Shown one piece after another: positions 9,319 to 18,237 of a stretch of 47,369 nt of DNA. Each line of letters starts with the position of its first letter. Position 1 is the stretch's first letter. The DNA comes from JAVVEZ01 sp032250895 (GTDB lineage Bacteria > Pseudomonadota > Gammaproteobacteria > Pseudomonadales > Pseudohongiellaceae): positions 1 to 47,369 of the forward strand of contig JAVVEZ010000021.1 of NCBI GenBank assembly GCA_032250895.1, given 5' to 3'. The position numbers and the translations under genes are program-made. Below the pieces are notes generated by a model. It made no database searches. It worked only from the letters and a program-made list of their open reading frames with translations, and was not told where the DNA came from.

Positions 9319-10140
9319 ATGGCGATCTATGCGGTCGGTGACATTCAGGGTTGTTATGACCCCTTGTGCAGGCTTCTCGACCAGGCGCACTTTGATCCCG
9401 CCGTCGACCGTCTGTGGGCCGTGGGCGATCTGGTCAACCGCGGTCCCAAGTCACTCAAGACACTGCGCTTCCTGAAGAGTCTGGGCGGCAGTTTCACCGC
9501 AGTGCTCGGCAACCACGACCTGCACTTGCTGGCCCTGGCCACCGGCGCCCATACAGAAGGCAAAATCAGCTCACTCCAACAAGTGCTGGATGCTCCGGAC
9601 TGCGGGGAACTGTGCGAATGGATCCGGCAATTGCCGCTGCTGCATTACGAAAAGGTCAGCACCACCACCGGGCCGCAGGACTTCCTGATGGTACATGCCG
9701 GCCTGGCACCCGGCTGGAGTCTGCAGGACGCGCTGGGCTATGCCGCCGAGGTGGAAGCGATGCTGCGCAGTGCCAACTACAAAAAGTTTCTGAAGCAGAT
9801 GTATGGTGACAAACCCGACACCTGGGACGAGAAACTGAAAGGCATGAAGCGGCTGCGGCTGATCACCAACTATCTGACGCGCGTCCGCTTCTGCAATGAG
9901 CAAGGCCGCCTGAATCTGGTCGTCAAGACCAAGGCCGACACCGCTCCCAGGGGCTACCAGCCCTGGTACACCTACCAGAGACTGAACCAGCAGATGGTCA
10001 TTCTGTTCGGCCACTGGGCAACCCTGCACGGCGTCACCAACACCCCCAATATCCATGCCCTGGATACCGGGTGTGTGTGGGGCCGCTGCCTCAGCATGCT
10101 GCGCCTGTCGGATCAGCAACTCATCTGCACCGATTGCTGA
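9319..10140 (+). CDS. apaH: Symmetrical bis(5'-nucleosyl)-tetraphosphatase ApaH
   Basis: This 273-residue PPP-family phosphatase has YAVGDIQGCYDPL, GDLVNRGP and GNHDLHLL as the successive metal-binding signatures. FGHWATLHG follows near the C-terminus. It hydrolyses Ap4A to two ADP, and in E. coli it also decaps NpnN-capped RNAs. It is the last gene of the lptD-to-apaH run and ends 5 bp from the convergent GFA gene. Confidence 0.96.
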   Translation: MAIYAVGDIQGCYDPLCRLLDQAHFDPAVDRLWAVGDLVNRGPKSLKTLRFLKSLGGSFTAVLGNHDLHLLALATGAHTEGKISSLQQVLDAPDCGELCEWIRQLPLLHYEKVSTTTGPQDFLMVHAGLAPGWSLQDALGYAAEVEAMLRSANYKKFLKQMYGDKPDTWDEKLKGMKRLRLITNYLTRVRFCNEQGRLNLVVKTKADTAPRGYQPWYTYQRLNQQMVILFGHWATLHGVTNTPNIHALDTGCVWGRCLSMLRLSDQQLICTDC

Positions 10141-10145
10141 GCCGG

Positions 10146-10559
10146 TCAGTCGCGCGGCACAAAGCCCGGAAAGGTGGGAACACCCTCGGGGACATGGTGG
10201 AATGCCTGGGCTTCGCTCATCCAGATCGCCGTGTCCGGCTTGTCGAACAGCGCAGGATTATCCAGGGTTCCCACTTTGATGATCACGACACCACTGACAA
10301 TGGGATTCTTGGACAGAATATGAGTGCCGCATTCCGGGCAGAACAGGCGACTGGCCGGTTTTTCGAGGTCCGTGCGGCGATGAATCCTGGCCTCCCCCCT
10401 GGTAAAGCGAAAACCGTCGGCGGGCATGGCGATGGCGGCGTTGGCATTGCCCCCGGCAATGTACTGGCATTCACGGCAATGGCATAAACCTTTGAACACC
10501 GGTTCGCCTTCAGCTTCATAACGCAGATTGCCACAGTAACAACCACCCTCTATCTTCAT
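10146..10559 (-). CDS. GFA-family (glutathione-dependent formaldehyde-activating-like) zinc protein
   Basis: From the ATG at 10559 the protein has 137 residues and carries the full GFA cysteine set: CYC (7, 9), CHCREC (26, 28, 31) and CPECG (74, 77). These bind two zinc ions in the Gfa/CENP-V fold. Family members are annotated as formaldehyde-activating enzymes, but most have unknown substrates. The frame is open to 10712, but the longer N-terminus lacks similarity and crosses the gap to the GST gene, 31 bp upstream. Pairing with a GST suggests a glutathione-linked role, which is an inference. Confidence 0.85.
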   Translation of the reverse strand: MKIEGGCYCGNLRYEAEGEPVFKGLCHCRECQYIAGGNANAAIAMPADGFRFTRGEARIHRRTDLEKPASRLFCPECGTHILSKNPIVSGVVIIKVGTLDNPALFDKPDTAIWMSEAQAFHHVPEGVPTFPGFVPRD

Positions 10560-10590
10560 GCCTGGCTCCTCATCGTTTGATTGTTTGAAT

Positions 10591-11268
10591 TCAGTCCGGC
10601 AGCCGGAACAGCTGTTTTTTTTCCTCATCAGACATCTGCACCGAAAAATCTGCCCAGTCTTTGCCGACTTCCAGTGCTTTCTGCACCGCCGGGCGTTCGG
10701 CAATGCGATCAAACCAGCGTCTTACCCCCGGGAAATCATCGAGGTTCTGTCCCTGCCAATCGTACCTGGCCGCCCAGGGCCAGATGGCCATGTCGGCAAT
10801 GGAATAATCACCGGCAATATAGTCTCTTGTCACCAATTGGGAATCCAGCACCTTGTAGAGTCGGGTGACCTCGTTCCGGAAACGCTCCATCGCGGCTTCA
10901 TTTTTTTGCGGGGCATAACGCAGGAAATAATGCGCCTGGCCCGCCATCGGGCCAAAGCCTCCCATCTGCCAGTTCAGCCACTGCAAGACACGGTATTTTC
11001 CACGGCTGTCCTGCGGTAAAAACCGGCCGCTTTTTTCCGCCAGATATTGCAGGATGGCGCCGGATTCGAAAATGACCAGGGGGGCATCGGCATCATGATC
11101 GACGATCACCGGCATTTTACTGTTGGGATTGAGGCGAACAAAGGCCTCGGTAAATTGGTCTCCCTTGTTGATGTTCACCGGAATGGCGCGGTAATCCAGC
11201 GCGCATTCCTCCAGCATGATGGTGATTTTCTTGCCATTGCCGGTCGGCCACATATATAAATCGATCAT
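10591..11268 (-). CDS. Glutathione S-transferase family protein (YfcG/YghU-like)
   Basis: This 225-residue protein has a thioredoxin-fold N-terminus (MIDLYMWPTGNGKKITIMLEE, then NPNSKMPVIVD and the GSH-binding ESGAILQYLAE) and an alpha-helical C-terminal domain (SIADMAIWPWAARYDW). The TGNGKK segment after strand 1 is like that of the Nu-class disulfide-bond reductases YfcG and YghU, so it may be a GSH/GSSG-dependent reductase rather than a classical transferase. It is divergent from cca and upstream of the GFA gene on the same strand. Confidence 0.85.
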   Translation of the reverse strand: MIDLYMWPTGNGKKITIMLEECALDYRAIPVNINKGDQFTEAFVRLNPNSKMPVIVDHDADAPLVIFESGAILQYLAEKSGRFLPQDSRGKYRVLQWLNWQMGGFGPMAGQAHYFLRYAPQKNEAAMERFRNEVTRLYKVLDSQLVTRDYIAGDYSIADMAIWPWAARYDWQGQNLDDFPGVRRWFDRIAERPAVQKALEVGKDWADFSVQMSDEEKKQLFRLPD

Positions 11269-11395
11269 TGCGCTTCCTGAGGTAAAAAAGTGACGTTGCT
11301 GCTGTGGTATTGATCATGGCCGATGTTAGCGCAATAGTGCAGCACTGTGCCAGATATGCTAGCTTCTCTGGCTGTTTCAAGCTGTTGAGAAAACC

Positions 11396-12622
11396 ATGCA
11401 GATCTATCTCGTTGGCGGCGCCGTGCGCGACAAGCTGCTCGATATCCCGGTCAAGGACCGGGACTGGGTAGTGGTGGGCGCCACGGTGCCAGAGATGCTG
11501 GCCCTGGGTTACCAGCAGGTAGGCAAGGATTTCCCGGTGTTCCTGCATCCACAGAGCAAGGAGGAATATGCCCTGGCCCGGACCGAAAGGAAAACCGGTA
11601 GTGGCTATACCGGTTTCAGCGTTCATGCCGCCCCGGATGTCAGCCTGGAAGAAGACCTGCTGCGGCGAGACCTCACCATCAACGCCATGGCCGAGGACAG
11701 CGCCGGCAATCTGATCGACCCCTACCAGGGCCGGCGCGATATTCACGAGCGCATCCTGCGCCACGTTTCCCCGGCCTTTGGTGAAGATCCCCTGCGGGTG
11801 CTGAGAGTCGCCCGCTTTGCCGCCCGCTTTGCCCACCTGGGCTTCAGCGTGGCCCCGGAGACCCTCGAACTGATGCGAGGCCTTGTGGCCACCGGTGAAA
11901 TGGGGCATCTGGTGAGCGAGCGGGTCTGGCAGGAAATGCAGCGGGCACTGGCCGAAAAATCTCCCGCCGTATTTTTTCAGACGCTGCGTGACTGCGGGGC
12001 ATTGGCCGACATTCTGCCGGAACTGAACAATCTGTTCGGCGTGCCGCAACCGGCAACATACCACCCCGAAATTGACACGGGAATACACTGCCTCATGGCC
12101 CTGGAACAAGCGGCGGCCTTGAGCCTTGACCCAGCTGTGCGTTTTGCGGCGCTGACGCATGACGTGGGCAAGGCGCTCACGCCCAGGGAAAAATGGCCCA
12201 CCCACACGCGGCACGAAGTCCTGGGCGCCGCACTGATCGAAGCACTGTGTGAACGCCTGCGGGTGCCGGTCAACTTCCGCGAGCTGGCGAAGCTGGTATG
12301 CCTGCATCACACGGCCTGCCATCGCGCGGAAAGGCACGATGCCGGAGAACTGCTCACGATCCTGGAACAGCTCGATGCCTTCCGCCGCCCGGAACGCTTC
12401 GAACAGGTTCTGCTTGCCTGCGAAGCCGATGCCCGAGGCCGCACCGGCCTGGAGGAACGGACCTACCCACAGGCGGCCTTGCTGCAGAAAGCCCTGAAGC
12501 TTGCCGCGGCGGTAGACATTCAGGCATCGATCAAGAGTGGTTTGCGCGGCGCCGACATCGGTGCGGAACTGGGCCGGCAACGTTTGCTGAGCATCCAACA
12601 GGGCCTTGCATTAAATGACTGA
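11396..12622 (+). CDS. cca: CCA-adding tRNA nucleotidyltransferase (multifunctional, HD domain)
   Basis: This 408-residue class II CCA-adding enzyme begins with MQIYLVGGAVRDKLL, then VKDRDWVVVG (catalytic DxD) and EDLLRRDLTINAMA. A C-terminal HD phosphohydrolase domain has FAALTHDVGKA. The E. coli counterpart has 412 residues. It builds or repairs the 3' CCA end of tRNAs; the HD domain gives phosphatase/phosphodiesterase activity. The 3' end overlaps the next gene by 8 bp. Confidence 0.95.
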   Translation: MQIYLVGGAVRDKLLDIPVKDRDWVVVGATVPEMLALGYQQVGKDFPVFLHPQSKEEYALARTERKTGSGYTGFSVHAAPDVSLEEDLLRRDLTINAMAEDSAGNLIDPYQGRRDIHERILRHVSPAFGEDPLRVLRVARFAARFAHLGFSVAPETLELMRGLVATGEMGHLVSERVWQEMQRALAEKSPAVFFQTLRDCGALADILPELNNLFGVPQPATYHPEIDTGIHCLMALEQAAALSLDPAVRFAALTHDVGKALTPREKWPTHTRHEVLGAALIEALCERLRVPVNFRELAKLVCLHHTACHRAERHDAGELLTILEQLDAFRRPERFEQVLLACEADARGRTGLEERTYPQAALLQKALKLAAAVDIQASIKSGLRGADIGAELGRQRLLSIQQGLALND

Positions 12623-13379
12623 CAGCCTTGACACACTCGACACCTCTGCCCCGGTCGCACTGATCACCGGTGCTGCCGCCCGGATTGGTGCGGCCCTCGT
12701 CGCACGGCTGCATGGCCGGGGTTACAACATTCTGCTGCATTACCGTCATTCCGCCGCCAGGGCCCGCCAACTCGCCATGGCACTTAACGCCAGCCGGGCG
12801 GATTCCGTCCAGCTGCTGCAAGCCGATCTGCTGGATCTGGACGCCATCACCCGGCTGTGCCGGGAGGCTTTGAGCCACTGGGGCAAGGTCAATGTCCTGA
12901 TCAACAATGCCTCGGCTTTTTACCCGACCCCATTGGCGCAAGCCAATGCCAGGCAATGGCAGGAGCTGATGGACAGCAATGCCAGGGCACCGTTTTTTCT
13001 GGTGCAGCAGCTGGCGGCCAGCCTGAGCGCGCAGAAGGGCTGCATCATCAACATCACCGACATCCATGCCCGCAGCGCCTTGCAGGACTACAATATCTAT
13101 ACCATGGCGAAAGCCGCACTGGTGGCCCTGACCAAGGCCATGGCGCGCGATCTGGCACCTGATGTGCGGGTCAATGGCGTGGCTCCGGGTGCCATTCTGT
13201 GGCCCGAGGCCAGCATGCTGGATGACGCAGTCCGGCAGGCAGTGCTGGATCAGATTTGCCTGGGTCACCTCGGTGCGCCGGAGGACATCGCCCACACCGT
13301 CCTGTTCCTGATTGAAAAGGCCTCTTACATGAGCGGCCAGATCATTGCCGTGGATGGCGGCCGTTCACTGCAAATCTAG
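12615..13379 (+). CDS. SDR-family pteridine reductase (FolM-like)
   Basis: This 254-residue short-chain dehydrogenase has ALITGAAARIG, which matches the TGxxxRxG cofactor loop of pteridine reductases rather than TGxxxGxG. It then has NVLINNAS, YTMAKAAL (catalytic Tyr and Lys) and RVNGVAPGAILWPE. FolM-type enzymes reduce dihydromonapterin or dihydrofolate. Placement after cca and, in the ancestral order, next to folK-folB supports a pterin role. Here those two genes are about 19.6 kb away beyond the accessory region. Confidence 0.8.
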   Translation: MTDSLDTLDTSAPVALITGAAARIGAALVARLHGRGYNILLHYRHSAARARQLAMALNASRADSVQLLQADLLDLDAITRLCREALSHWGKVNVLINNASAFYPTPLAQANARQWQELMDSNARAPFFLVQQLAASLSAQKGCIINITDIHARSALQDYNIYTMAKAALVALTKAMARDLAPDVRVNGVAPGAILWPEASMLDDAVRQAVLDQICLGHLGAPEDIAHTVLFLIEKASYMSGQIIAVDGGRSLQI

Positions 13380-13398
13380 GAGCTCCCTCCCTCTTTAC

Positions 13399-13426
13399 CG
13401 TCCTCCCGGCCTGCGTCGGGAGGACG
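13399..13426. terminator. Hairpin between convergent genes
   Basis: A perfect 10-bp stem (CGTCCTCCCG / CGGGAGGACG) with an 8-nt loop lies between the SDR gene and the convergent M3 peptidase. There is no long T run, so it is a weak intrinsic terminator or a transcript-end stabiliser. Confidence 0.5.
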
Positions 13427-13446
13427 AGTCATTCAAATTCCCTGAG

Positions 13447-15633
13447 CTATTCTTGATTCAATCCGCGCCGCTCCAGCAGGTACTGCACATCGGGCTCACG
13501 GCCCCGAAAATGCCGGAACAGATTCATGGCTTCCTCACTGCCACCCCGGGACAACAAGGTGTCACGGAAATGTTGGCCGTTGGCGCGGGTCATGCCGCCG
13601 TTTTCCTTGAACCACTGCACCGTATCGGCATCCAGCACCTCACTCCAGATATAGGAATAATAACCAGCCGAATAGCCCCCCATGATGTGAGAAAAATAGG
13701 GTAGCCGGTAGCGCGGCGGCACACTCGCCAGGGCCTCGGCGGTAGCCAGGGTGTCCATCTCAAACGGCATGATCTGGTCGGCAGCGGGCACCTGTTGCGC
13801 CGTCAACTCATGCACAGCCATGTCGACCAGGGCTGCCATCAGGTACTCCGTGGTGGCAAAGCCCTGATTGAACTGCTGGCTCGCCAGCACCTTGTCCAGC
13901 AGTTCCGGCGGCATGGCTTCAGCACTTTGATAATGACGTGCATAGTTTTTCAGCACCTCCGGCCAGACGGCCCACATCTCATTGACCTGCGAAGGATATT
14001 CGACAAAATCCCGCGGCACATTGGTGCCGGAAAAAGAGGGATAGCGGACACTGGAAAACAGGCCATGCAGGGCATGTCCGAATTCATGAAACATCGTGAT
14101 GACTTCGTCGAAGGTCAGCAGCGTCGGCTCGCCTGCCGGGGGTTCCGGAATATTCAGATGATTGGCCACGACCGGCCGGGTGTCCAGCAGGAAGGACTGC
14201 GCCACATAGTCATTCATCCAGGCTCCGCCCTGCTTGGAAGGCCTGGCATAGGGATCGAAAATAAAGATTCCCAGCCGGCTGTCATCGGCATCCCGGACGT
14301 CGAATACGCGAACATCTTCCTGATAGACCGGCAAATCGAAACGCTCTTCAAAACTCAACCCGTAAATCTGCCCGGCGGCATAGAAAACACCATTGTGCAA
14401 CACACTGTCGAGTTCAAAATAGGGACGCAGCCGCGACTCATCGAAGTCATAGCGCTGCTGTCTGACTTTCTCGGCGTAGTAGGCCCAGTCCCAGGCCGCC
14501 AGTTTGAAATCCCCGCCTTCGGCATCGATCATGGCCTGCAAGTCTGCGGCTTCGCGCCGGGCATTGGCCAGCGCTGGGGGAATCAATTCCGCCAGCCTCT
14601 GCTTGACGGCCACCAGCGTTTTAGCCGTCTGCTCGTCCAGCACATAGTCAGCGTGGGTGGCATAACCGAGCAGGTTGGCGCGTTCAGCCCGCAGCCGCAG
14701 AGTCCGGCTCAGTATTTCCCGATTGTCATAGGCGCCGCCATGACTGCCACGGGACAGCGAGGTTTCATAAATACGCTGCCGCAGGGCACGATTTTCCAGC
14801 GAGGCCAATGCCGGCTGACCGCTGGTATTGAGCAATGGAATGACATATTTCCCCGGCAGATTTCGGGAAGCCGCCTCGTCCGCTGCCGCCTGAATCCCGG
14901 CTTCACTCAAACCTGCCAGTTCTTCCCGCGTATCCACGACGATTGCCATGGCATTCACTTCATTCAACACATTCTGACTGAAGCGGGTTTCCAGTTCAGC
15001 CAGTTCGGTATTGACGGCCCGCAAACGCTCCTTGTCGGCTTCCGGAAGCTGGGCACCGGAACGGACGAAACTGCGGTGAGTCTCTTCCAGCAGCCGCAAT
15101 GACTCACTGTCGAGCCCCAGACTGGCACGCTGTTCATACAGGGTTTTGATTCTGGCAAACAGCGCCGGGTTCAGACGGATCTGATCGCGATGGGCGGCTA
15201 AGCGGGGGGCCAGCTCCGTTTCTATCGCATTCAACTCGTCATTGGTATGCGCCGAGGTCATCGCGAAGAAAACCGTGAGTGCCCGGGACAACAGACGGCC
15301 CGAACGTTCCAATGGAATCAGGGTGTTGTCGAAGGTGGGGGCTGCGGGCTGATCGACGATGGCAACAATTTCCTGCAATTCCTCCGCCATGCCACGCTCG
15401 AAGGCAGGCAGGTAATGAGCCGTTTGAATCCGGTCAAAAGGAGGGTAGTTCAAATCCAGCGGACTTTCGCTGAAAAAGGGATTGTCTGTCATCGAATCGG
15501 CCTCCACGCTCAAAGGAGCATCCACGGCTTCCGCTGCCGCGGACGGCCCTGCGGGGCTGTCACTCGTATCATCGGAACAAGCGCCCAGCAGGGCGGCAAG
15601 GGCCAGGACGGCGCCTTTGGGAAAACCTGACAT
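13447..15633 (-). CDS. M3-family zinc metallopeptidase, predicted lipoprotein (Dcp/oligopeptidase-like)
   Basis: From the ATG at 15633 (strong AGGAGG upstream) the protein has 728 residues. A lipoprotein signal (MSGFPKGAVLALAALLGACSDD) has its lipobox Cys near residue 19, followed by a Ser/Asp/Ala-rich linker. The catalytic FHEFGHALHG lies near residue 515, and the third zinc ligand is in FVEYPSQVNEMW. The family cleaves oligopeptides or dipeptides from C-termini. E. coli Dcp and OpdA lack such a lipobox, so this copy is probably envelope-anchored. The frame is open to 15675, but the extension would bury the signal peptide. Confidence 0.9.
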   Translation of the reverse strand: MSGFPKGAVLALAALLGACSDDTSDSPAGPSAAAEAVDAPLSVEADSMTDNPFFSESPLDLNYPPFDRIQTAHYLPAFERGMAEELQEIVAIVDQPAAPTFDNTLIPLERSGRLLSRALTVFFAMTSAHTNDELNAIETELAPRLAAHRDQIRLNPALFARIKTLYEQRASLGLDSESLRLLEETHRSFVRSGAQLPEADKERLRAVNTELAELETRFSQNVLNEVNAMAIVVDTREELAGLSEAGIQAAADEAASRNLPGKYVIPLLNTSGQPALASLENRALRQRIYETSLSRGSHGGAYDNREILSRTLRLRAERANLLGYATHADYVLDEQTAKTLVAVKQRLAELIPPALANARREAADLQAMIDAEGGDFKLAAWDWAYYAEKVRQQRYDFDESRLRPYFELDSVLHNGVFYAAGQIYGLSFEERFDLPVYQEDVRVFDVRDADDSRLGIFIFDPYARPSKQGGAWMNDYVAQSFLLDTRPVVANHLNIPEPPAGEPTLLTFDEVITMFHEFGHALHGLFSSVRYPSFSGTNVPRDFVEYPSQVNEMWAVWPEVLKNYARHYQSAEAMPPELLDKVLASQQFNQGFATTEYLMAALVDMAVHELTAQQVPAADQIMPFEMDTLATAEALASVPPRYRLPYFSHIMGGYSAGYYSYIWSEVLDADTVQWFKENGGMTRANGQHFRDTLLSRGGSEEAMNLFRHFRGREPDVQYLLERRGLNQE

Positions 15634-15782
15634 GGAAACCTCCTTCAAAGAACCCGCAAATGCCAAGGCCTGCAAATATCAGGAATTATAGAGCTTCTGG
15701 GTCACTGCCGACACCGGGATGACAAATCATGCTGTTTTTTTTCCACTTTTACTGTATACAGGCGCTTTCGAGGAAACCTCCA

Positions 15783-16466
15783 TTGAGCGCTATCCCTTTT
15801 TCGTTCCGGCGTGACGGCGATGATGAGCTTCTCGCTCGTATTGCGCGAGCGCTGGAAACCCGGGGCTACATCGTTTTATCGGGAGTATTCCCTGAGGAAA
15901 CGCTCAGCAGCCTGTTTATCCATTTCAAATCCCTGGACGCCCGGCAATTCGCACAGGCCGGTATCGGACGGGAACAGCAACTGCAGAAAAACCCCTTTGT
16001 GCGCAGCGACCAGACCTGCTGGCTGAACCCGGGGCACCCGGCCACGCAGACTTACTTCCACTGGACTGAGCAATTGCGCATGGGCCTCAACCGGCACCTG
16101 TTCCTTGGCTTGAGAGACTATGAATGTCACTTTGCCTATTACCCGCAGGGGGCTTTCTACAAGAAGCATCTGGATGCTTTCCGGGGGGACAATTGCCGGG
16201 TGATCTCTTCCGTGCTCTACCTCAATCCCAACTGGGCACCCCAGGATGGCGGCGAGCTGCTTCTGTATGCCCCCACCCGTGACGGCACCCTGGAGAAAAT
16301 AGAGCTGCTGGAGAAAGTCGAACCCGGCTATGGCCGCATGGTGCTCTTCCTGAGTGAGGACTTTCCCCACGAGGTTTTAACGGCCAACAAGCCCCGTTAC
16401 AGCCTCACCGGCTGGTTCCGAACCGGCGTGCAAATTCAGAGTCCCGTCCTCAGTGAGGCGTCGTGA
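15783..16466 (+). CDS. 2OG-Fe(II) oxygenase family protein
   Basis: About 227 residues from TTG 15783. The iron-binding triad is visible as KKHLDAF (His and Asp near 128-130) and FPHEV (His near 195), and the 2-oxoglutarate Arg is in YSLTGWFR near 210. Such SM-20-like proteins hydroxylate proteins or small molecules; the substrate is not predictable here. The frame is open to an ATG at 15729, but a TATACA box lies inside that extension. GAGGAA sits just upstream of TTG 15783, so I prefer the internal TTG start. Confidence 0.8.
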   Translation: MSAIPFSFRRDGDDELLARIARALETRGYIVLSGVFPEETLSSLFIHFKSLDARQFAQAGIGREQQLQKNPFVRSDQTCWLNPGHPATQTYFHWTEQLRMGLNRHLFLGLRDYECHFAYYPQGAFYKKHLDAFRGDNCRVISSVLYLNPNWAPQDGGELLLYAPTRDGTLEKIELLEKVEPGYGRMVLFLSEDFPHEVLTANKPRYSLTGWFRTGVQIQSPVLSEAS

Positions 16467-16472
16467 GGAAGC

Positions 16473-16511
16473 CTGAACAAACCTGCCAGTGGATCCCGCC
16501 GGCTTGTTCAG
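16473..16511. terminator. Hairpin between convergent oxygenase and VOC genes
   Basis: CTGAACAA (16473-16480) pairs with TTGTTCAG (16504-16511) across a GC-rich loop that can pair further. It lies between convergent stop codons and may terminate in both directions. Confidence 0.4.
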
Positions 16512-16518
16512 CGCTGCC

Positions 16519-17073
16519 TTAAACTGCCTGCTCTCTCAGATAGAGATCATTATTGGGCGTGTGGTCACCCGCCAGCCAGCGCTTCAACTCGCTGTGTGCC
16601 AGCGGTCTAATATCGGCATTGATTTGGTCCACATTGGGGGGATCAGTGCAAAACTCAACAATCATGTCATCCGGGTCCAACAGGTACAGCGAATTACAAT
16701 ACCCATGTTCCAGGAAGTAATACCGCTCTTTGTCATAGCCAATATCCTTGACTTTCTGCAGCAGCTCTTGCTGATGATCTTTTTCTACCTTCAACGCAAT
16801 ATGTCGAAAACCGGATACCGGCAGCTCCGGGCCATATTCAGCCTCATCTTCAGGGTTGGCAAACTGGAAAAATGCCAGGGCGCTTTCATCTGCCAATCCG
16901 AAAAAGCAATGGCAGAACACCCGTTCCTTGCCGAACAACATGGGTTTTTCGCACCAGGTCGCCACCAGGGGCATGCCCAGAATATCTTCATAAAACCAGC
17001 GGGTTTTTTCGAGATCCTTCACGACATAGGCATTGTGATGCAGTCTGGCTGGCAATTTACCAATTTGAGACAT
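16519..17073 (-). CDS. VOC-superfamily (glyoxalase/extradiol dioxygenase-like) protein
   Basis: This 184-residue protein has two beta-alpha-beta-beta-beta VOC modules: LHHNAYVVKDLEKTRWFYEDILG, split here as LHHNAYVVKDLEK and WFYEDILGMPL, and then GFRHIALKVEKD with LYLLDPDDMIVEF. Potential metal ligands are His at 12-13, the His of GFRHIAL and the Glu of IVEF. Reactions in this superfamily are diverse (isomerase, dioxygenase, resistance proteins), so no substrate is assigned. It is convergent with the oxygenase gene. Confidence 0.75.
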   Translation of the reverse strand: MSQIGKLPARLHHNAYVVKDLEKTRWFYEDILGMPLVATWCEKPMLFGKERVFCHCFFGLADESALAFFQFANPEDEAEYGPELPVSGFRHIALKVEKDHQQELLQKVKDIGYDKERYYFLEHGYCNSLYLLDPDDMIVEFCTDPPNVDQINADIRPLAHSELKRWLAGDHTPNNDLYLREQAV

Positions 17074-17474
17074 GAGTCCTCTCCTAAAAATACGTAGTTT
17101 TCAGAGCTGTATTTGATTGTTGTTAATCAGCCCCAATCTTTTTATTGCATTTGCCTTACTGAGACAGCCGAAATCATCGAAAGCTTTCATCATCCAGCCC
17201 CACTTCAGAGCGGGAAATTCTAACACCGGCCTACTGCAATGCAAGTCATAATATTTCTTTTGATCCCTGAATGCTGACCTGCCCTTGCCTGCCGTCCCGG
17301 TATGACAATAACCCAGCATTCGGTTTCACTGCTGGCAGTTTACGGACAATGGCTTTATCATTGACCCGGGTTTTTATTTTACGGCGGTTCGAAAAAATAT
17401 TTTTGGACAGCGCGTCAGCTTGCGAAATCCCAAATCATTGAATGCATGAACTGAAAAATTAAAAGGAGAAGGTA
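17074..17474. other. Intergenic region between VOC gene and wrbA
   Basis: This 401-bp gap between divergent genes is AT-richer than its neighbours. A 72-codon minus-strand open frame (17101-17319) has no recognisable motif and no good ribosome site. No confident promoter pair could be assigned. AAAAGGAGAAGG just before 17475 is the wrbA ribosome site. Confidence 0.5.
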
Positions 17475-18077
17475 ATGACGAAGGTTCTGGTATTGTACTA
17501 CAGCATGTATGGACACCTTGAAGCCATGGCGCAAGCTGTCGCTGCAGGAGCAAAAAGCGTCGATGGCGTGGACGTTACGATCAAACGGGTTCCGGAACTC
17601 ATGTCAGAAGAGGCGGCAAAAAACGCTGGCGTCAAGCTGGATCAGGCCGCACCTCTTGCCACGGTGGATGAGCTGGCAGATTATGATGCAATTATTTTTG
17701 GTACACCCACGCGTTTTGGCAACATGTGTGCCCAGATGCGGAATTTCCTCGACCAGACCGGCGGCCTGTGGTTTCAGGGCAAGCTGATTGGCAAGGTGGG
17801 CAGCGTCTTTACCTCTACCGCCACTCAGCATGGCGGGCAGGAAACCACCATTACTTCCTTCCATATCACTTTGCTGCACCACGGCATGGTGGTTGTGGGC
17901 GTTCCTTATTCCTGTCAGCAGCTGATGAACATGGATGAGATCACCGGTGGCTCACCCTATGGCGCCAGCACCCTGAGCAAAAGTGATGGCAGTCGCCAAC
18001 CCTCTGCCAACGAGTTGGAAATTGCCCGCTTCCAGGGCGAGCATGTGGCCAAAGTAGCCAAAAAACAGGCAGCCTGA
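17475..18077 (+). CDS. wrbA: NAD(P)H:quinone oxidoreductase WrbA
   Basis: This 200-residue flavodoxin-fold protein has VLVLYYSMYGHLEAMA (FMN phosphate loop), FGTPTRFGNMCAQMRNFLD and STATQHGGQETT. The ending VGVPYSCQQL ... GGSPYGAST is typical of WrbA. It carries out two-electron quinone reduction that avoids semiquinones. AAAAGGAGAAGG precedes the ATG. The gene is monocistronic, followed by two tandem hairpins. Confidence 0.95.
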   Translation: MTKVLVLYYSMYGHLEAMAQAVAAGAKSVDGVDVTIKRVPELMSEEAAKNAGVKLDQAAPLATVDELADYDAIIFGTPTRFGNMCAQMRNFLDQTGGLWFQGKLIGKVGSVFTSTATQHGGQETTITSFHITLLHHGMVVVGVPYSCQQLMNMDEITGGSPYGASTLSKSDGSRQPSANELEIARFQGEHVAKVAKKQAA

Positions 18078-18090
18078 CAAGCCTCGAATA

Positions 18091-18146
18091 AATCCCGGGG
18101 CTGAACCTCCGCACACACGCAGAGGCTCAGCCCCGGGATTTTTTTC
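18091..18146 (+). terminator. Rho-independent terminator of wrbA
   Basis: AAATCCCGGGGCTGA pairs with TCAGCCCCGGGATTT around an inner CCTC...GAGG helix and is followed by a T run. This is a strong intrinsic terminator directly downstream of the wrbA stop. Confidence 0.9.
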
Positions 18147-18148
18147 CT

Positions 18149-18185
18149 GATGATGAAATGTTTCTTGCCATTTCATCATCTTTTC
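18149..18185 (+). terminator. Second hairpin downstream of wrbA
   Basis: A perfect 12-bp stem (GATGATGAAATG / CATTTCATCATC) with an 8-nt loop is followed by TTTTC. It starts only a few bases after the first terminator, making a tandem pair. Confidence 0.65.
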
Positions 18186-18207
18186 ACAAAATATGCCCGC
18201 ATGGCTA

Positions 18208-18237
18208 TTGACATATACTTCCAAATTGAAATATCTT
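18208..18237 (+). promoter_or_regulatory. Candidate sigma70 promoter upstream of the TonB receptor
   Basis: A perfect TTGACA (18208-18213) is followed after 18 bp by TATCTT (18232-18237). It would give a long leader of about 280 nt before the ATG at 18526. I recognise no riboswitch or small ORF in that leader, and apart from the hairpins the 18078-18525 gap holds nothing else I can name. Confidence 0.45.

Noticed and set aside
11117..12598. 493-codon minus-strand open frame opposite cca
   Set aside because: Antisense of a well-supported cca gene and overlapping the GST gene; no recognisable motifs.
10460..13400. Prophage or integrative element in the accessory region
   Set aside because: No integrase, phage structural, replication or conjugation genes were seen anywhere in the window; the only mobile gene is the RAYT.
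17101..17319. 72-codon minus-strand open frame upstream of wrbA
   Set aside because: No recognisable domain, no clear ribosome site, and it sits in a divergent regulatory gap.
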